Origin: an uncultured Draconibacterium sp.
Lineage (GTDB): Bacteria > Bacteroidota > Bacteroidia > Bacteroidales > Prolixibacteraceae
Reading direction: 5' to 3'
NCBI RefSeq assembly: GCF_963675065.1
Contig: NZ_OY775906.1
Span: forward strand, 2,086,001-2,150,000
Length of the DNA: 64,000 bases
Shown here one piece after another: positions 26,029-35,238 of the stretch (position 1 is the stretch's first letter; each line of letters starts with the position of its first letter). The notes beneath the pieces are model-generated. The model was not told the origin of the DNA, did not search any database, and saw only the letters and a program-made list of their open reading frames with translations. The translations under genes were made by a program, and so were the position numbers.

Positions 26029-26754
26029 ATGAAGAGAATTATTTTATCCGTAGCCGTTATCGTTTTTTCGCTCGGCTCATTTGCTCAAAATAATCAAGGT
26101 GGAATTATTACTGTTGAAGGAAAATCATCAGTAAAATTAGCTCCGGAAGATATATCGTTCACTGTAAATTTTAGTGTAAAAAATGAAAATTACAAGGAGT
26201 GCGCAGAAATGTCGGTTGAGAAAATGGACGAAATCAAAAAACTCTTTATCGAAAACGGAATTGACGAGGAGTTGATAAAAACAAACAGCTTTTCAATCCG
26301 CGAAGTACAAAAGTATGATCCTCAACTGCGGCAGTCAGTATTTGAAGGCTATGAGGCAAATATTCCGGTAACCATCCGCACCAGAAAAGATTATGAAAAG
26401 AATGATAAAATTTTTGAATTGATTAAAGATAATCTGCAGTCGAATTTCAATCTGAATTTTGCGCTTTCGGAAGAACAAATGGAAACTGTAAAAGAAAAAT
26501 TGATTCAACTGGCCGTTGAAGATGCCAAACAAAAAGCAAATGTAATTGCCAAAAGCGCTGATATTGAATTGGGCAAAATAAAATCAATCCAGTATGGCGA
26601 ACCCCGGATGATTGGAACTTTCAACACCAATATGGAGCTTATGAGAGCAGAAAGCATGTCAGTTAATTTTGATGCCAAAGCGGATATCACATCTGTACTT
26701 TCGCCAAACGAAATTGAAATGCGTACAAATATTGTTATCGCCTGGGAAATATAA
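26029..26754 (+). CDS. SIMPL domain-containing exported protein
   Basis: 241 residues. A signal peptide (MKRIILSVAVIVFSLGSFAQ) is followed by one SIMPL/DUF541 domain: ITVEGKSSVKLAPEDISFTVNF at the start, KTNSFSIREVQKYDPQ in the middle and the helix AVEDAKQKANVIAKSADIELGKI towards the end. These periplasmic or outer-membrane-associated proteins (BP26/OMP28-like) form oligomeric channels or rings, and several are linked to oxidative stress, but function is poorly known. It is monocistronic and converges with katG at a shared terminator. Confidence 0.9.
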   Translation: MKRIILSVAVIVFSLGSFAQNNQGGIITVEGKSSVKLAPEDISFTVNFSVKNENYKECAEMSVEKMDEIKKLFIENGIDEELIKTNSFSIREVQKYDPQLRQSVFEGYEANIPVTIRTRKDYEKNDKIFELIKDNLQSNFNLNFALSEEQMETVKEKLIQLAVEDAKQKANVIAKSADIELGKIKSIQYGEPRMIGTFNTNMELMRAESMSVNFDAKADITSVLSPNEIEMRTNIVIAWEI

Positions 26755-26779
26755 AATTCTAATCATAAGACAACATAAA

Positions 26780-26813
26780 AAAGGCTGTCCAAAATAAGTA
26801 TTGGACAGCCTTT
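26780..26813. terminator. Bidirectional terminator between the SIMPL gene and katG
   Basis: AAAGGCTGTCCA (26780-26791) pairs perfectly with TGGACAGCCTTT (26802-26813) around a 10-base loop, with A and T runs on the two sides. It can serve both converging genes. Confidence 0.85.
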
Positions 26814-26833
26814 ATATTTATCAGCGTTATTGG

Positions 26834-29005
26834 TTACTGAACATCAAAGCGATCGGCATTCATCACTTTATTCCAGGCTTTAACAAAGTCGGTTACAAAT
26901 TTTTCTTTGCTATCGTCTTGTGCGTAAACCTCGGCGTATGCGCGTAATACAGCGTTCGATCCAAATACCAGATCAATGCGTGTTGCCGTCCATTTTACTT
27001 CGCCGGTTTTCCGGCTACGAATGTTGTAAAGACCTTTCCCGGTGGGTTCCCAAACGTAAGCCATATCGGTAAGGTTTATAAAGAAATCGTTGCTTAAAGC
27101 TCCAACATTATCCGTAAACACTCCATGTTTTGTACCTGCGTAGTTGGTTCCCATCATTCGCATACCTCCAATTAATACCGTCATTTCGTGAGCTGCTAAT
27201 CCCATTAACTGAGCACGATCGAGCAGCAGTTCTTCCGGACTAACCACGTAATCCTTTTTCAGCCAGTTCCTAAAACCATCGGCCAAAGGCTCAAGCGGAG
27301 CAAACGACTCGGCATCTGTCATTTCATCGGTAGCATCACCACGTCCGGGCAGAAATGGAACAGCAACATTCATTCCTGCATTTTTAATGGCCTGTTCCAC
27401 CCCAACATTTCCGGCCAATACAATAACATCGGCTACGCTAACTCCAGTTTCAGCAGCAATTGGTTCGAGCACAGCCAAAACTTTCGACAGACGTTCCGGC
27501 TCATTTCCTTCCCAGTCCTTTTGCGGAGCCAAACGAATACGGGCTCCGTTAGCACCACCTCGCATATCCGATCCGCGGAAGGTTCTTGCGCTATCCCAGG
27601 CGGTAGCAACCATGTCTGAAATACGAAGTCCCGAAGCAGCAATTTTTGCTTTTACCGAATCTACATCATAATCCGATTTACCTGTCGGAACAGGGTCTTG
27701 CCAGATCAGATCTTCATCAGGAACATCCGGTCCGAAATAACGTGCTTTCGGGCCCATATCGCGATGTGTTAACTTAAACCAGGCGCGGGCAAAAGCATCC
27801 GATAGAGCATCGAAGTCATTCATGAATTTTTCCGAAATCTTTCTGTACTCCGGATCCATTTTTAAGGCCATATCGGCATCGGTCATCATCGGGATGGTGC
27901 GAATAGAAAAATCCTCTACATCAGCGGGTTTGTCCTCTTCGGCAATGCTTACAGGCTCCCATTGCTGAGCACCGGCAGGGCTTTTGCGCAATTCCCAATC
28001 GTGGTTAAACAGCATCTTAAAATAACCGTTATCCCATTTGGTTGGCTCTGTTGTCCAGGCACCTTCCAAACCACTGGTAACCGTATATCGTCCTTTTCCG
28101 GTTTTATGCGGATTCTTCCAACCCATACCCTGCTCTTCCACATCAGCCGACTCCGGATCAGGTCCCAACGCTTCCGCATCGCCGTTACCATGCGTTTTAC
28201 CAACCGTGTGCCCACCGGCGGTTAACGCTACTGTTTCCTCATCGTTCATGGCCATTCGCCGGAAAGTCTCGCGCATTTGTTGCGCCGTTTTTAGCGGATC
28301 GGGCTTTCCGTTTACGCCTTCCGGGTTTACATAAATCAATCCCATTTGAACGGCAGCCAACGGATTTTCCATCGTTTCAGGCTTTGTTACATCATCGTAA
28401 CGTTCATCACTTGGTGCCAGCCACTCTTTTTCGGCTCCCCAATAGGTGTCTTTCTCCGGATGCCAGATATCTTCGCGGCCAAAGGCAAAACCAAAGGTTT
28501 TTAAGCCCATACTTTCGTAGGCAATGTTACCCGCCAAAATGATTAAATCGGCCCAACTCACCTTATTCCCGTATTTCTTTTTGATGGGCCAAAGTAAACG
28601 ACGGGCTTTATCCAAACTCACATTATCGGGCCACGAGTTTAGTGGTGCAAAACGCTGGTTTCCTGTTCCACCACCACCACGGCCATCGGCAATTCGATAC
28701 GAACCGGCAGCGTGCCATGCCATTCGGATCATCAACCCTCCGTAATGTCCCCAGTCGGCCGGCCACCACTCCTGACTATCGGTCATTAAATCCTGAAGAT
28801 CCTTTTTTAAAGCCGCCACATCCAGCTTTTTTAGTTCTTCCCGATAATTAAAATCTTGTCCTAAGGGATTAGTTTTCGTGTCATGTTGATGCAAAATGTC
28901 GAGATTTAGTGCATTGGGCCACCAATCCATAACTGATGAGCCGGAAGCGGTATTTCCACCATGCATTACAGGACATTTGCCTTGTTTTGAATGATTGTTT
29001 TCCAT
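26834..29005 (-). CDS. katG: Catalase-peroxidase KatG
   Basis: 723 residues, the normal length for the two-domain haem enzyme. The distal haem motif RMAWHAAGSYR (Arg, Trp of the Met-Tyr-Trp adduct, and His) and the proximal TAGGHTVGKTHGNGD are intact, as is the adduct Tyr region GLIYVNPEG. The C-terminal half repeats the fold without haem ligands, as usual. It removes hydrogen peroxide by catalase and peroxidase reactions in the cytoplasm. It stands alone; upstream are 261 bases that probably hold a peroxide-responsive promoter, although I cannot identify an operator there. Confidence 0.98.
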   Translation of the reverse strand: MENNHSKQGKCPVMHGGNTASGSSVMDWWPNALNLDILHQHDTKTNPLGQDFNYREELKKLDVAALKKDLQDLMTDSQEWWPADWGHYGGLMIRMAWHAAGSYRIADGRGGGGTGNQRFAPLNSWPDNVSLDKARRLLWPIKKKYGNKVSWADLIILAGNIAYESMGLKTFGFAFGREDIWHPEKDTYWGAEKEWLAPSDERYDDVTKPETMENPLAAVQMGLIYVNPEGVNGKPDPLKTAQQMRETFRRMAMNDEETVALTAGGHTVGKTHGNGDAEALGPDPESADVEEQGMGWKNPHKTGKGRYTVTSGLEGAWTTEPTKWDNGYFKMLFNHDWELRKSPAGAQQWEPVSIAEEDKPADVEDFSIRTIPMMTDADMALKMDPEYRKISEKFMNDFDALSDAFARAWFKLTHRDMGPKARYFGPDVPDEDLIWQDPVPTGKSDYDVDSVKAKIAASGLRISDMVATAWDSARTFRGSDMRGGANGARIRLAPQKDWEGNEPERLSKVLAVLEPIAAETGVSVADVIVLAGNVGVEQAIKNAGMNVAVPFLPGRGDATDEMTDAESFAPLEPLADGFRNWLKKDYVVSPEELLLDRAQLMGLAAHEMTVLIGGMRMMGTNYAGTKHGVFTDNVGALSNDFFINLTDMAYVWEPTGKGLYNIRSRKTGEVKWTATRIDLVFGSNAVLRAYAEVYAQDDSKEKFVTDFVKAWNKVMNADRFDVQ

Positions 29006-29266
29006 ATACTTAGTTTTAAGTGATAATTTATGTAGCTATCCTAATAAGATACGAAAAACAGCACGACTAAAAAATGATTAATTCTTTAATTAACAAGCTT
29101 TTAGATTCTAATTCTTAATGACCGATAGATTTAATCTATGCAATCTGCAATTCAAGCAAACATAATCGCAATGACTTTTTTAACTGATGATTAAATCTTC
29201 GTTTATTCGCAATTGAACTTTCATGCAGTGTTGGGGTTCTGTTACTTTTACCGCAAATAAAAAACA

Positions 29267-29881
29267 ATGGCAATTACAGTTCATCCCGAGGCGAAAGCCT
29301 TAATTTTTGATTTAGACGGAACCTTGTCGAACTCGCTTCCGGTACATGTTGAGACCTGGAAAACAGTAGGCAAAAAATATAATTTTGATTTTGACCCGAA
29401 TATTATTCATGAAATGACCGGTCGTCCGACCATTGAGTTTGCCAAACGAATTGTTGAGCAATACCAAGTGGATGAACAGCCTGAAATTCTTGTTCGAATG
29501 AAACAACAATCGTTCTGGGATTCAGCGCATCTGCTTCAACCAATAGAAGAGGTGATCTCAATTGTAAAAAATTATCATGGAAAGCTGCCCATGTCGGTAG
29601 GAACCGGTGCAAGTGGAAAAAGTGCCGAAGTGCAGTTAAAAGAACTGGGACTTTGTGAATATTTCGATTTTGTAGTTTCAGCCGACGATGTGCAAAAACA
29701 CAAACCACATCCCGAAACTTTTGTAAAATGTGCAGAATTGATGGGTATTGAACCGCAACTGTGCCAGGTTTTTGAAGATGGAGATCTGGGTATTTCAGCT
29801 GCCAAAGAAGTCGGGATGTTTGTTACCGATGTGCGTGAACACATTGTTTACGGCGACTGGGCAATGACTGAAAACAAGTAA
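29267..29881 (+). CDS. HAD family phosphatase (beta-phosphoglucomutase-like)
   Basis: 204 residues. HAD motif I is FDLDGTLSNS (nucleophile and acid Asp), motif II lies in SVGTGASGKSAE, motif III is the Lys of DVQKHKPHPETF, and motif IV is VFEDGDLGISAAKEVGM. A helical cap sits after motif I, as in the beta-phosphoglucomutase/YqaB subgroup. It acts on a small sugar phosphate in the cytoplasm; phosphatase activity is more likely than mutase because no maltose/trehalose phosphorylase is nearby. The AEC transporter gene starts nine bases after its stop, so the two are probably co-transcribed. Confidence 0.9.
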   Translation: MAITVHPEAKALIFDLDGTLSNSLPVHVETWKTVGKKYNFDFDPNIIHEMTGRPTIEFAKRIVEQYQVDEQPEILVRMKQQSFWDSAHLLQPIEEVISIVKNYHGKLPMSVGTGASGKSAEVQLKELGLCEYFDFVVSADDVQKHKPHPETFVKCAELMGIEPQLCQVFEDGDLGISAAKEVGMFVTDVREHIVYGDWAMTENK

Positions 29882-29890
29882 TCAGGGAAT

Positions 29891-30820
29891 ATGGCACATT
29901 TTCTACTGGCCCTGAAGACTGTTGCGCCCCTGTTTCTCGTCATTTTTACCGGAACACTTTTTTCGCGTACAAAAGCTGCACACGGGCCGTGGGTTGATGT
30001 GCTAAACAAATACGCACTGTGGATCGGCTTCCCCGCACTGGTTATTGCATCGCTGATGCACCTCGACCCGCAAGGCGAATCCTATACCCGACTCATTCTT
30101 ATTAATTCGATATACATTGCTGGGTGCATGTTACTGGCCTTCCCAGTTGCGCGGATTTTTAAATTTTCGAAACGTTTGCGCAGTTCGCTATTCCTGATCC
30201 TTTCGTTTGGGAACGTGGCTTACCTCGGCATCCCGGTTCTTCGCAGCAGCTTTGGCGACGACATCTTACCGGTTGCAGCTGTTCTGTCTGCTGTTTATGT
30301 TTTCTGGTTGCTTACTCTTGGAGTCATCCTTATCGAAGCTACAGGAGAAGAAACCATCCAACCAAAGCAATTAGTGCTGAGCCTGGTCAAAAATCCACTG
30401 CTGATCTCCGTTTTTGTGGGTGTGGCCATCGTATTATTTCAAATAAAAGTGCCTTCGTTTATAGATAAAACCGTTAGCCTTTTTGCGGAATCGGTTACTG
30501 CAATAGTGCTGTTTTCGCTTGGAATATTTCTGGGGCAAAACAAAATTGGCGATCCCCGAGAATGGATCCGGGTTTTAGCTTTTGTAGTAGTGACGATGAT
30601 CGTTCTTCCTTTGCTTCTTCAATTTGGTATCCGAACAGCCGGTTTAAACGACCTTCAGTTCAAAGCTACCATTCTTGATTCGGCAATGCCACTCGGACTA
30701 ACTCCATATGCACTGGCTGTTCAGTATAAACTGGAAACTAAACTGGTAGCACGAATCGTGGTACTGGGGACACTACTTTCAGTGATTCTTATTCCGCTGT
30801 GGATAGCTTTTCTCGAATGA
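29891..30820 (+). CDS. AEC family transporter (auxin efflux carrier-like permease)
   Basis: 309 residues with about ten membrane spans in two five-helix halves, as in the AEC/MdcF family (VLNKYALWIGFPALVIASLM early; DSAMPLGLTPYALAVQYKLE late, the conserved crossover region). Bacterial members move organic acids or are of unknown substrate. It follows a HAD phosphatase gene by nine bases. Confidence 0.88.
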   Translation: MAHFLLALKTVAPLFLVIFTGTLFSRTKAAHGPWVDVLNKYALWIGFPALVIASLMHLDPQGESYTRLILINSIYIAGCMLLAFPVARIFKFSKRLRSSLFLILSFGNVAYLGIPVLRSSFGDDILPVAAVLSAVYVFWLLTLGVILIEATGEETIQPKQLVLSLVKNPLLISVFVGVAIVLFQIKVPSFIDKTVSLFAESVTAIVLFSLGIFLGQNKIGDPREWIRVLAFVVVTMIVLPLLLQFGIRTAGLNDLQFKATILDSAMPLGLTPYALAVQYKLETKLVARIVVLGTLLSVILIPLWIAFLE

Positions 30821-30830
30821 GGAATTGATT

Positions 30831-30900
30831 CACGCAGATTCCACTGATGTCGCTGAATCTTATTCAGAGTCAACATCTCATATCCGCGTAATCTGCATGA
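30831..30900. repeat. Nested inverted repeat between converging genes
   Basis: CACGCAGATT (30831-30840) pairs, with one mismatch, with AATCTGCATG (30890-30899). Inside, GATGT/ACATC and CTGAAT/ATTCAG form further arms. The whole 70-base element fills the gap between the AEC and CobW genes and may act as a terminator for both, though it has no clear T run. Confidence 0.55.
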
Positions 30901-30902
30901 AA

Positions 30903-31829
30903 TTAAATTTTAGAAACAAAGTCTAAAGCCAGTCCATCCAATTTCCCGATAAAAACAATATGGCTTTCAGGCGAGTCCATAATTAAATCCCCTTCTTCCA
31001 ATTCAAAGCGGCCGCCAACTCCCTGCAAAATATATTCAAAAGGTTCGTTCTGAAAACACACCAACCCTTTGCAGCGGTAAATTTTACTTTTATAAATGTC
31101 GAGTGTATACTCCAGCCAGTAGAGAAAATCGGCTCGTTTTAACGGCGCAGAAAACGAAAGTGTTTTGGTTTGCACCAACGCATGATTGCTTTTATACGAA
31201 ACAAAAGACCAGGCATTAAACGAATGTTGTTTCAGCCCGTTCAAATTCAGTTCTTTTGCTTCTCCAAAACTCGTTGACCGGATTTTTGCCAACGGTGCCA
31301 GTTTATTCATTTTTGTCCCGTACTCTTCTTGCTTCTTTTCATCCAGATTTTCAGTTTTATTCAGCAGAATCAGATCTGCAATAGTTAACTGTTTAAAGGC
31401 CATTTCCTCTTCCGGCAGATTCTCAAAATTTAAAGCATCAACCAAACAAATTGCACCATTGTATTCGTAGAGTGCTTTCAGGTCTTCGTCAGCAAAAAAG
31501 GGTTGAATCACAGGTGCGGGATCAGCAATCCCGGTTGTTTCTATCAACAGATGATCCACATTCGGGAAACGCTCGGCCAGTTCTTTTAGCACCAACTCGT
31601 ATTCATCAGAAATAGTGCAACAAATACAGCCCTGTTTTAATTCAAACATCTGGCTGGCATCGACACCTTTTATCAGTTTTGTGTCGATCGGTACAGCACC
31701 GAATTCATTCTCGACCAAAGCAAACTGAATGTCGGGATTTGTCTTCAGCAGAAAGTTGATAAAAGTAGTTTTTCCGGCCCCCAAAAAGCCGGTTATTATT
31801 GTTACAGGTATTTTATTTTGTATACTCAC
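30903..31829 (-). CDS. CobW/COG0523 family GTP-binding metallochaperone
   Basis: 308 residues starting at GTG. The Walker A motif GFLGAGKTT (about 14-22), the CICC metal-binding motif (in ELKQGCICCTIS), Walker B-like IETTGIADPAP and the NKTE guanine-specificity loop are all present, followed by the CobW C-terminal domain. COG0523 proteins load or sequester zinc, cobalt or other metals in the cytoplasm with GTP hydrolysis. Neither a zinc-responsive site nor a metal-enzyme neighbour is visible, so the metal is unknown. The next gene in this direction is separated by a GC-rich repeat. Confidence 0.93.
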   Translation of the reverse strand: MSIQNKIPVTIITGFLGAGKTTFINFLLKTNPDIQFALVENEFGAVPIDTKLIKGVDASQMFELKQGCICCTISDEYELVLKELAERFPNVDHLLIETTGIADPAPVIQPFFADEDLKALYEYNGAICLVDALNFENLPEEEMAFKQLTIADLILLNKTENLDEKKQEEYGTKMNKLAPLAKIRSTSFGEAKELNLNGLKQHSFNAWSFVSYKSNHALVQTKTLSFSAPLKRADFLYWLEYTLDIYKSKIYRCKGLVCFQNEPFEYILQGVGGRFELEEGDLIMDSPESHIVFIGKLDGLALDFVSKI

Positions 31830-31844
31830 TTTCTTACTAACAAA

Positions 31845-31976
31845 AGTCCCCTTCCGGGGATTTAGGGGCTCACCCCCTCCCGGCTAAAGCCGGACTCCCC
31901 ATATAGGTGGAGAAATTCTTTTTCCATAGGGAATTTCCAACTCGTGGCTGGTAGCTCGTAACTCGTATCTTTCTTA
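31845..31976. repeat. GC-rich intergenic repeat cluster
   Basis: This stretch between the CobW and TauE genes holds CCCCTTCCGGGGATTTAGGGG (two nested G/C stems), a CCGGC-TAAA-GCCGG hairpin (31880-31893) inside a larger GGGGCTCACCCC-bounded unit, and a CTCGTGGCTGGTAGCTCGTAACTCG word related to the terminal repeats at 13.45-13.63 kb. It is clearly more GC-rich than its surroundings. Confidence 0.7.
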
Positions 31977-32732
31977 AATCACCCCAAACAAATTTAAAAT
32001 CACAATTAGCATGGCCAGAATCAGTACGTAACGCACATATTTTGCACCTCCTTTTACGGTAAAGTTGGCGCCCAGCCATGCGCCGAACATGTTGCCGGCA
32101 GCCAGTATTAAACCCGCAACAATGTCAACTTGTTTATTATAAATAAATATTCCGAGGGAAAAAATGGTGTAAATTAAAACAATAAAAACCTTTATTGCAT
32201 TGGCGCGCACCAGGTTATGACCACACCCCAAAACCAATCCGGCCAGCAGAAAAAATCCTACCCCCATTTGAATAAATCCACCGAACAGACCTATTGCAAA
32301 GAAAATAATGTATTGCAGCGGCGACGGTTTGGGATTAACTTTTCCTATCTGATCGGTAATCCATACCTCAGGTTTTAAAACCACTAATAGCAACAAAACC
32401 ACCATTAGTCCGGCGATAATATTTTTTAAGAGCTTGGGATCAATTTCAACGGCAAACAATGCCCCGATGATCGATCCGGCAATGGCAGGAATTGCAAGCC
32501 TATAATCCTTTGTAAAATCAAGTACATTCTTCTGTTTGAAGGTTTTTACCGCAATAACATTCTGAAGTAAGATGGCAATTCGATTCGTGCCATTGGCAAT
32601 ATTGGCCGGCAATCCAATAAACATTAATAAAGGAATAGTCAGCATTGATCCACCCCCTGCAGTGGTATTAATAAATCCGGCGGCAATTCCGGTTCCTACG
32701 AGTGCCAGTATCATGTACCATTCCATATCCAT
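31974..32732 (-). CDS. TauE/SafE family sulfite or anion exporter-like permease
   Basis: 252 residues with seven to eight membrane spans. The conserved start GIAAGFINTTAGGGSMLTIPLLMFIGLPANIANGTNRIAILLQ and the second half GGFIQMGVGFFLLAGLVLGCGHNLVRANAIKVF are signatures of the TauE/SafE family, whose members export sulfite, sulfoacetate or related organosulfur anions, or have unknown substrates. No sulfur-metabolism gene is adjacent, so the substrate stays open. Confidence 0.92.
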   Translation of the reverse strand: MDMEWYMILALVGTGIAAGFINTTAGGGSMLTIPLLMFIGLPANIANGTNRIAILLQNVIAVKTFKQKNVLDFTKDYRLAIPAIAGSIIGALFAVEIDPKLLKNIIAGLMVVLLLLVVLKPEVWITDQIGKVNPKPSPLQYIIFFAIGLFGGFIQMGVGFFLLAGLVLGCGHNLVRANAIKVFIVLIYTIFSLGIFIYNKQVDIVAGLILAAGNMFGAWLGANFTVKGGAKYVRYVLILAMLIVILNLFGVI

Positions 32733-32829
32733 TGTTTGAAGTTATATGTAAAGAAAGTAAAAACGATCATCATTTCTTAGAATATTCAACATGAACAACA
32801 ATATCTTGTCTATGAATGAATTGTTTGCT

Positions 32830-32894
32830 CACACCCCCTATAATCCCCCAAAGGGGGATATTTCCTCCCCATTGTGGAGGTCAGGTGGGGTTAA
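32830..32894. repeat. G/C-rich stem repeat between the TauE gene and glyA
   Basis: ATCCCCCAAAGGGGGAT (32843-32859) is a perfect hairpin, followed by CCTCC...GGAGG (32864-32880) and bounded by CACCCCC and GGTGGGG. It is a compact structured unit of the same style as the element at 31.85 kb and codes for nothing. Confidence 0.65.
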
Positions 32895-32921
32895 TGTCTG
32901 TATTCCTACAAAAAGTTTAAT

Positions 32922-32951
32922 AAAAAAAGCCCGAAAATAATTCCGGGCTTT
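32922..32951 (-). terminator. Rho-independent terminator of glyA
   Basis: AAAGCCCG (32926-32933) pairs with CGGGCTTT (32944-32951), with seven A upstream that read as a T run on the minus strand. It lies 26 bases past the glyA stop. Confidence 0.85.
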
Positions 32952-32977
32952 GTATGCTTTAATTGATAAGTTCAATT

Positions 32978-34258
32978 CTAATAAGCAAACAGCGGAAAGT
33001 CTTTCATTAGTTGATGTACTTTTTCGCCAACTGCTTTTATGTACGCCTCATCGTGAATGTTTGCAATCGAGTCGTCGATAAGCTGAACGATCTCAGGCAT
33101 CAAATCCTCTTTTACACCACGGGTTGTAATTGCCGGCGTACCTACACGCAAACCTGATGTTTGGAAAGGTGAGCGACTATCAAACGGAACCATGTTCTTA
33201 TTCACTGTAATCTCGGCATTTACAATGGTATTTTCAACCACTTTACCTGTAATCTCAGGGTATTTTGTTCGCAGGTCAATCAGCATCGAGTGGTTATCAG
33301 TCCCTCCCGAAATAACTTTGTATCCCAAATCAACAAAAGCCTGTGCCATAACAGCAGCATTCTTTTTTACCTGCGCCTGGTATTCTTTGTATTCCGGTTC
33401 CAGTGCCTCGCCAAATGCAACTGCTTTTGCAGCAATTACGTGCTCAAGCGGTCCACCTTGTTGACCGGGAAATACTGCAGAATCAAGCAAAGAAGACATT
33501 TTTCGTACAACACCTTTTTTAGTTGCAATACCCCATGGATTTTCAAAATCTTCACCTAACAAGATGATACCACCACGAGGTCCGCGTAGTGTTTTATGAG
33601 TTGTTGATGTAACAACGTGCGCATATTTCACAGGGTTATCAAGCAAATCGGCTGCAATTAACCCGGCCGGGTGAGCCATATCCACCATAAACAATGCACC
33701 TACTTTATCAGCAATTTCGCGCATGCGCTTGTAATCCCACTCGCGGCTATATGCTGATGCACCACCGATGATCAACTTTGGTTTGTGTTCGATGGCCAGC
33801 GCTTCCATCTCATCGTAATCAACCATTCCGGTATCTTCTTTTACCTTATAGGCAACCGGATTGTAAAGAATACCCGATGAGTTTACATGCGAACCATGAG
33901 AAAGGTGACCACCATGCGAAAGGTCGAGTCCGAGGAAGGTATCGCCCGGCTTAAGAATAACACTCAACACTGCAGCATTTGCCTGTGCGCCCGAGTGTGG
34001 TTGAACATTGGCCCACTCAGCACCGTACAATTCTTTAATACGGTCGATAGCCAGTTGCTCGGTAATGTCAACAAACTGACAACCACCATAATATCTTTTT
34101 CCCGGATAACCTTCAGCGTACTTGTTGGTCATCACCGAACCCATTGCTTCCATAACCTGCTCACTTACAAAGTTTTCTGAAGCAATCAGTTCAATTCCGC
34201 CCAACTGACGGTCGTGTTCCTTCTTGATAATATCAAAAACCAAAGTATCTCTCTTCAT
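32978..34258 (-). CDS. glyA: Serine hydroxymethyltransferase
   Basis: 426 residues, normal length. The PLP lysine lies in the diagnostic THKTLRGPRGGIIL; QPHSGAQANAAV, LDLSHGGHLSHG and DMAHPAGLIAA are the other family blocks. It converts serine and tetrahydrofolate to glycine and 5,10-methylene-tetrahydrofolate in the cytoplasm and is the main source of one-carbon units. The gene is monocistronic, with a terminator after it. Confidence 0.98.
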   Translation of the reverse strand: MKRDTLVFDIIKKEHDRQLGGIELIASENFVSEQVMEAMGSVMTNKYAEGYPGKRYYGGCQFVDITEQLAIDRIKELYGAEWANVQPHSGAQANAAVLSVILKPGDTFLGLDLSHGGHLSHGSHVNSSGILYNPVAYKVKEDTGMVDYDEMEALAIEHKPKLIIGGASAYSREWDYKRMREIADKVGALFMVDMAHPAGLIAADLLDNPVKYAHVVTSTTHKTLRGPRGGIILLGEDFENPWGIATKKGVVRKMSSLLDSAVFPGQQGGPLEHVIAAKAVAFGEALEPEYKEYQAQVKKNAAVMAQAFVDLGYKVISGGTDNHSMLIDLRTKYPEITGKVVENTIVNAEITVNKNMVPFDSRSPFQTSGLRVGTPAITTRGVKEDLMPEIVQLIDDSIANIHDEAYIKAVGEKVHQLMKDFPLFAY

Positions 34259-34492
34259 CTTGTAACTGAATTATTTTAATGAATCGCAAAGTTAATACAT
34301 TTTAATTCAGCCTTTTGATGATATTGGATAGAAATTAAGAGATTTTTTGAACAATTAAGATAGGCTGGGCAGACATATTAAAACCGGCACCAAAAAATAT
34401 TCAGTTCATTTTAAACTTTCTTTCAGAAGATACATCTAATTGCTTTGACAAATAAAAACGTCAATTCAAATAACATATTAATTCAAACCAAA

Positions 34493-34924
34493 ATGAAAAG
34501 AACAGTATTTTTAGTAATGGTGCTGGTAAGTGCACTGGTAATTTCTTGTAACAACGGAAATAATTCGCGACAAATGCCATTTGGCAACGGCGGCGGAATG
34601 GGCCCCGGAAATTTTGATCCGCAGGCAATGGTTGATCGTATGGTGGACGATATGGACGAAAACCTGGATTTAAGCGACGATCAGGAAGATCAAATCCGCA
34701 AAATTATGGAAGAGAATTTTGAGAATATGGCTGCCATGCGCGAGGAAATGCAAAACAGCGGTGCCGGTTTTGAAGGAATGCGCGAAAAAATGCAAAAATC
34801 ACGCGAAGAACAAGACAATAAAATGAAAGAAGTTCTTTCTGAAGAACAATGGGAACAATACCAGGTTATGCAGGAAGAAAGAAGAGAAAGAATGAGTCAG
34901 GGTGGATTTCCTCCTCAGAACTAG
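34493..34924 (+). CDS. Spy/CpxP-like Glu/Met-rich lipoprotein
   Basis: 143 residues from the ATG at 34493, which opens a lipoprotein signal ending in VISC (Cys19); a start 48 bases upstream would bury it. The mature part is a Gly-rich stretch, then two helices rich in Glu, Gln and Met (LDLSDDQEDQIRKIMEENFENM; LSEEQWEQYQVMQEERRERM), the LTxxQ-type pattern of Spy/CpxP periplasmic chaperones or metal-stress sensors. It stands alone, followed by a hairpin. A more exact role cannot be read. Confidence 0.75.
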   Translation: MKRTVFLVMVLVSALVISCNNGNNSRQMPFGNGGGMGPGNFDPQAMVDRMVDDMDENLDLSDDQEDQIRKIMEENFENMAAMREEMQNSGAGFEGMREKMQKSREEQDNKMKEVLSEEQWEQYQVMQEERRERMSQGGFPPQN

Positions 34925-34984
34925 CTTTCAGTTTTCAGTCGCAGTAAATAGTTAACTGTCACAGTAGACAGTTAACAGTTAAGG

Positions 34985-35028
34985 ATGCCATCCATATGTT
35001 TTTCGATTCATGCGGATGGCATTTTTTT
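34985..35028 (+). terminator. Terminator hairpin of the Spy-like gene (repeat unit 1)
   Basis: ATGCCATCC (34985-34993) pairs with GGATGGCAT (35014-35022), followed by seven T. It ends the Spy-like lipoprotein transcript, 60 bases after its stop. Confidence 0.8.
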
Positions 35029-35187
35029 GCCTCGTTGCCGGATTCTGGATACTGGATATTGATCATTGGAGATTTTGGTCACTGGTCACTGGACACTTGT
35101 CAGGTAAGTTACCTTGTAACCAACAACCTCATAGAAACAGATCTCTCACTGCGTTCGAAATGACATTATGATCTTAATTATGAAAAG

Positions 35188-35238
35188 AAAGGATGCCATC
35201 CGAAGTTTTTCAACTTATACGAATAGCATCCTTTTTTT
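35188..35238 (+). terminator. Second terminator-like hairpin (repeat unit 2)
   Basis: AAAGGATGC (35188-35196) pairs with GCATCCTTT (35226-35234), again followed by seven T. Although clearly a copy of the hairpin at 34985, it pairs through a shifted set of bases. Confidence 0.7.

Noticed and set aside
29006..29266. OxyR or PerR operator upstream of katG
   Set aside because: I looked for a suitable inverted repeat and found none convincing.
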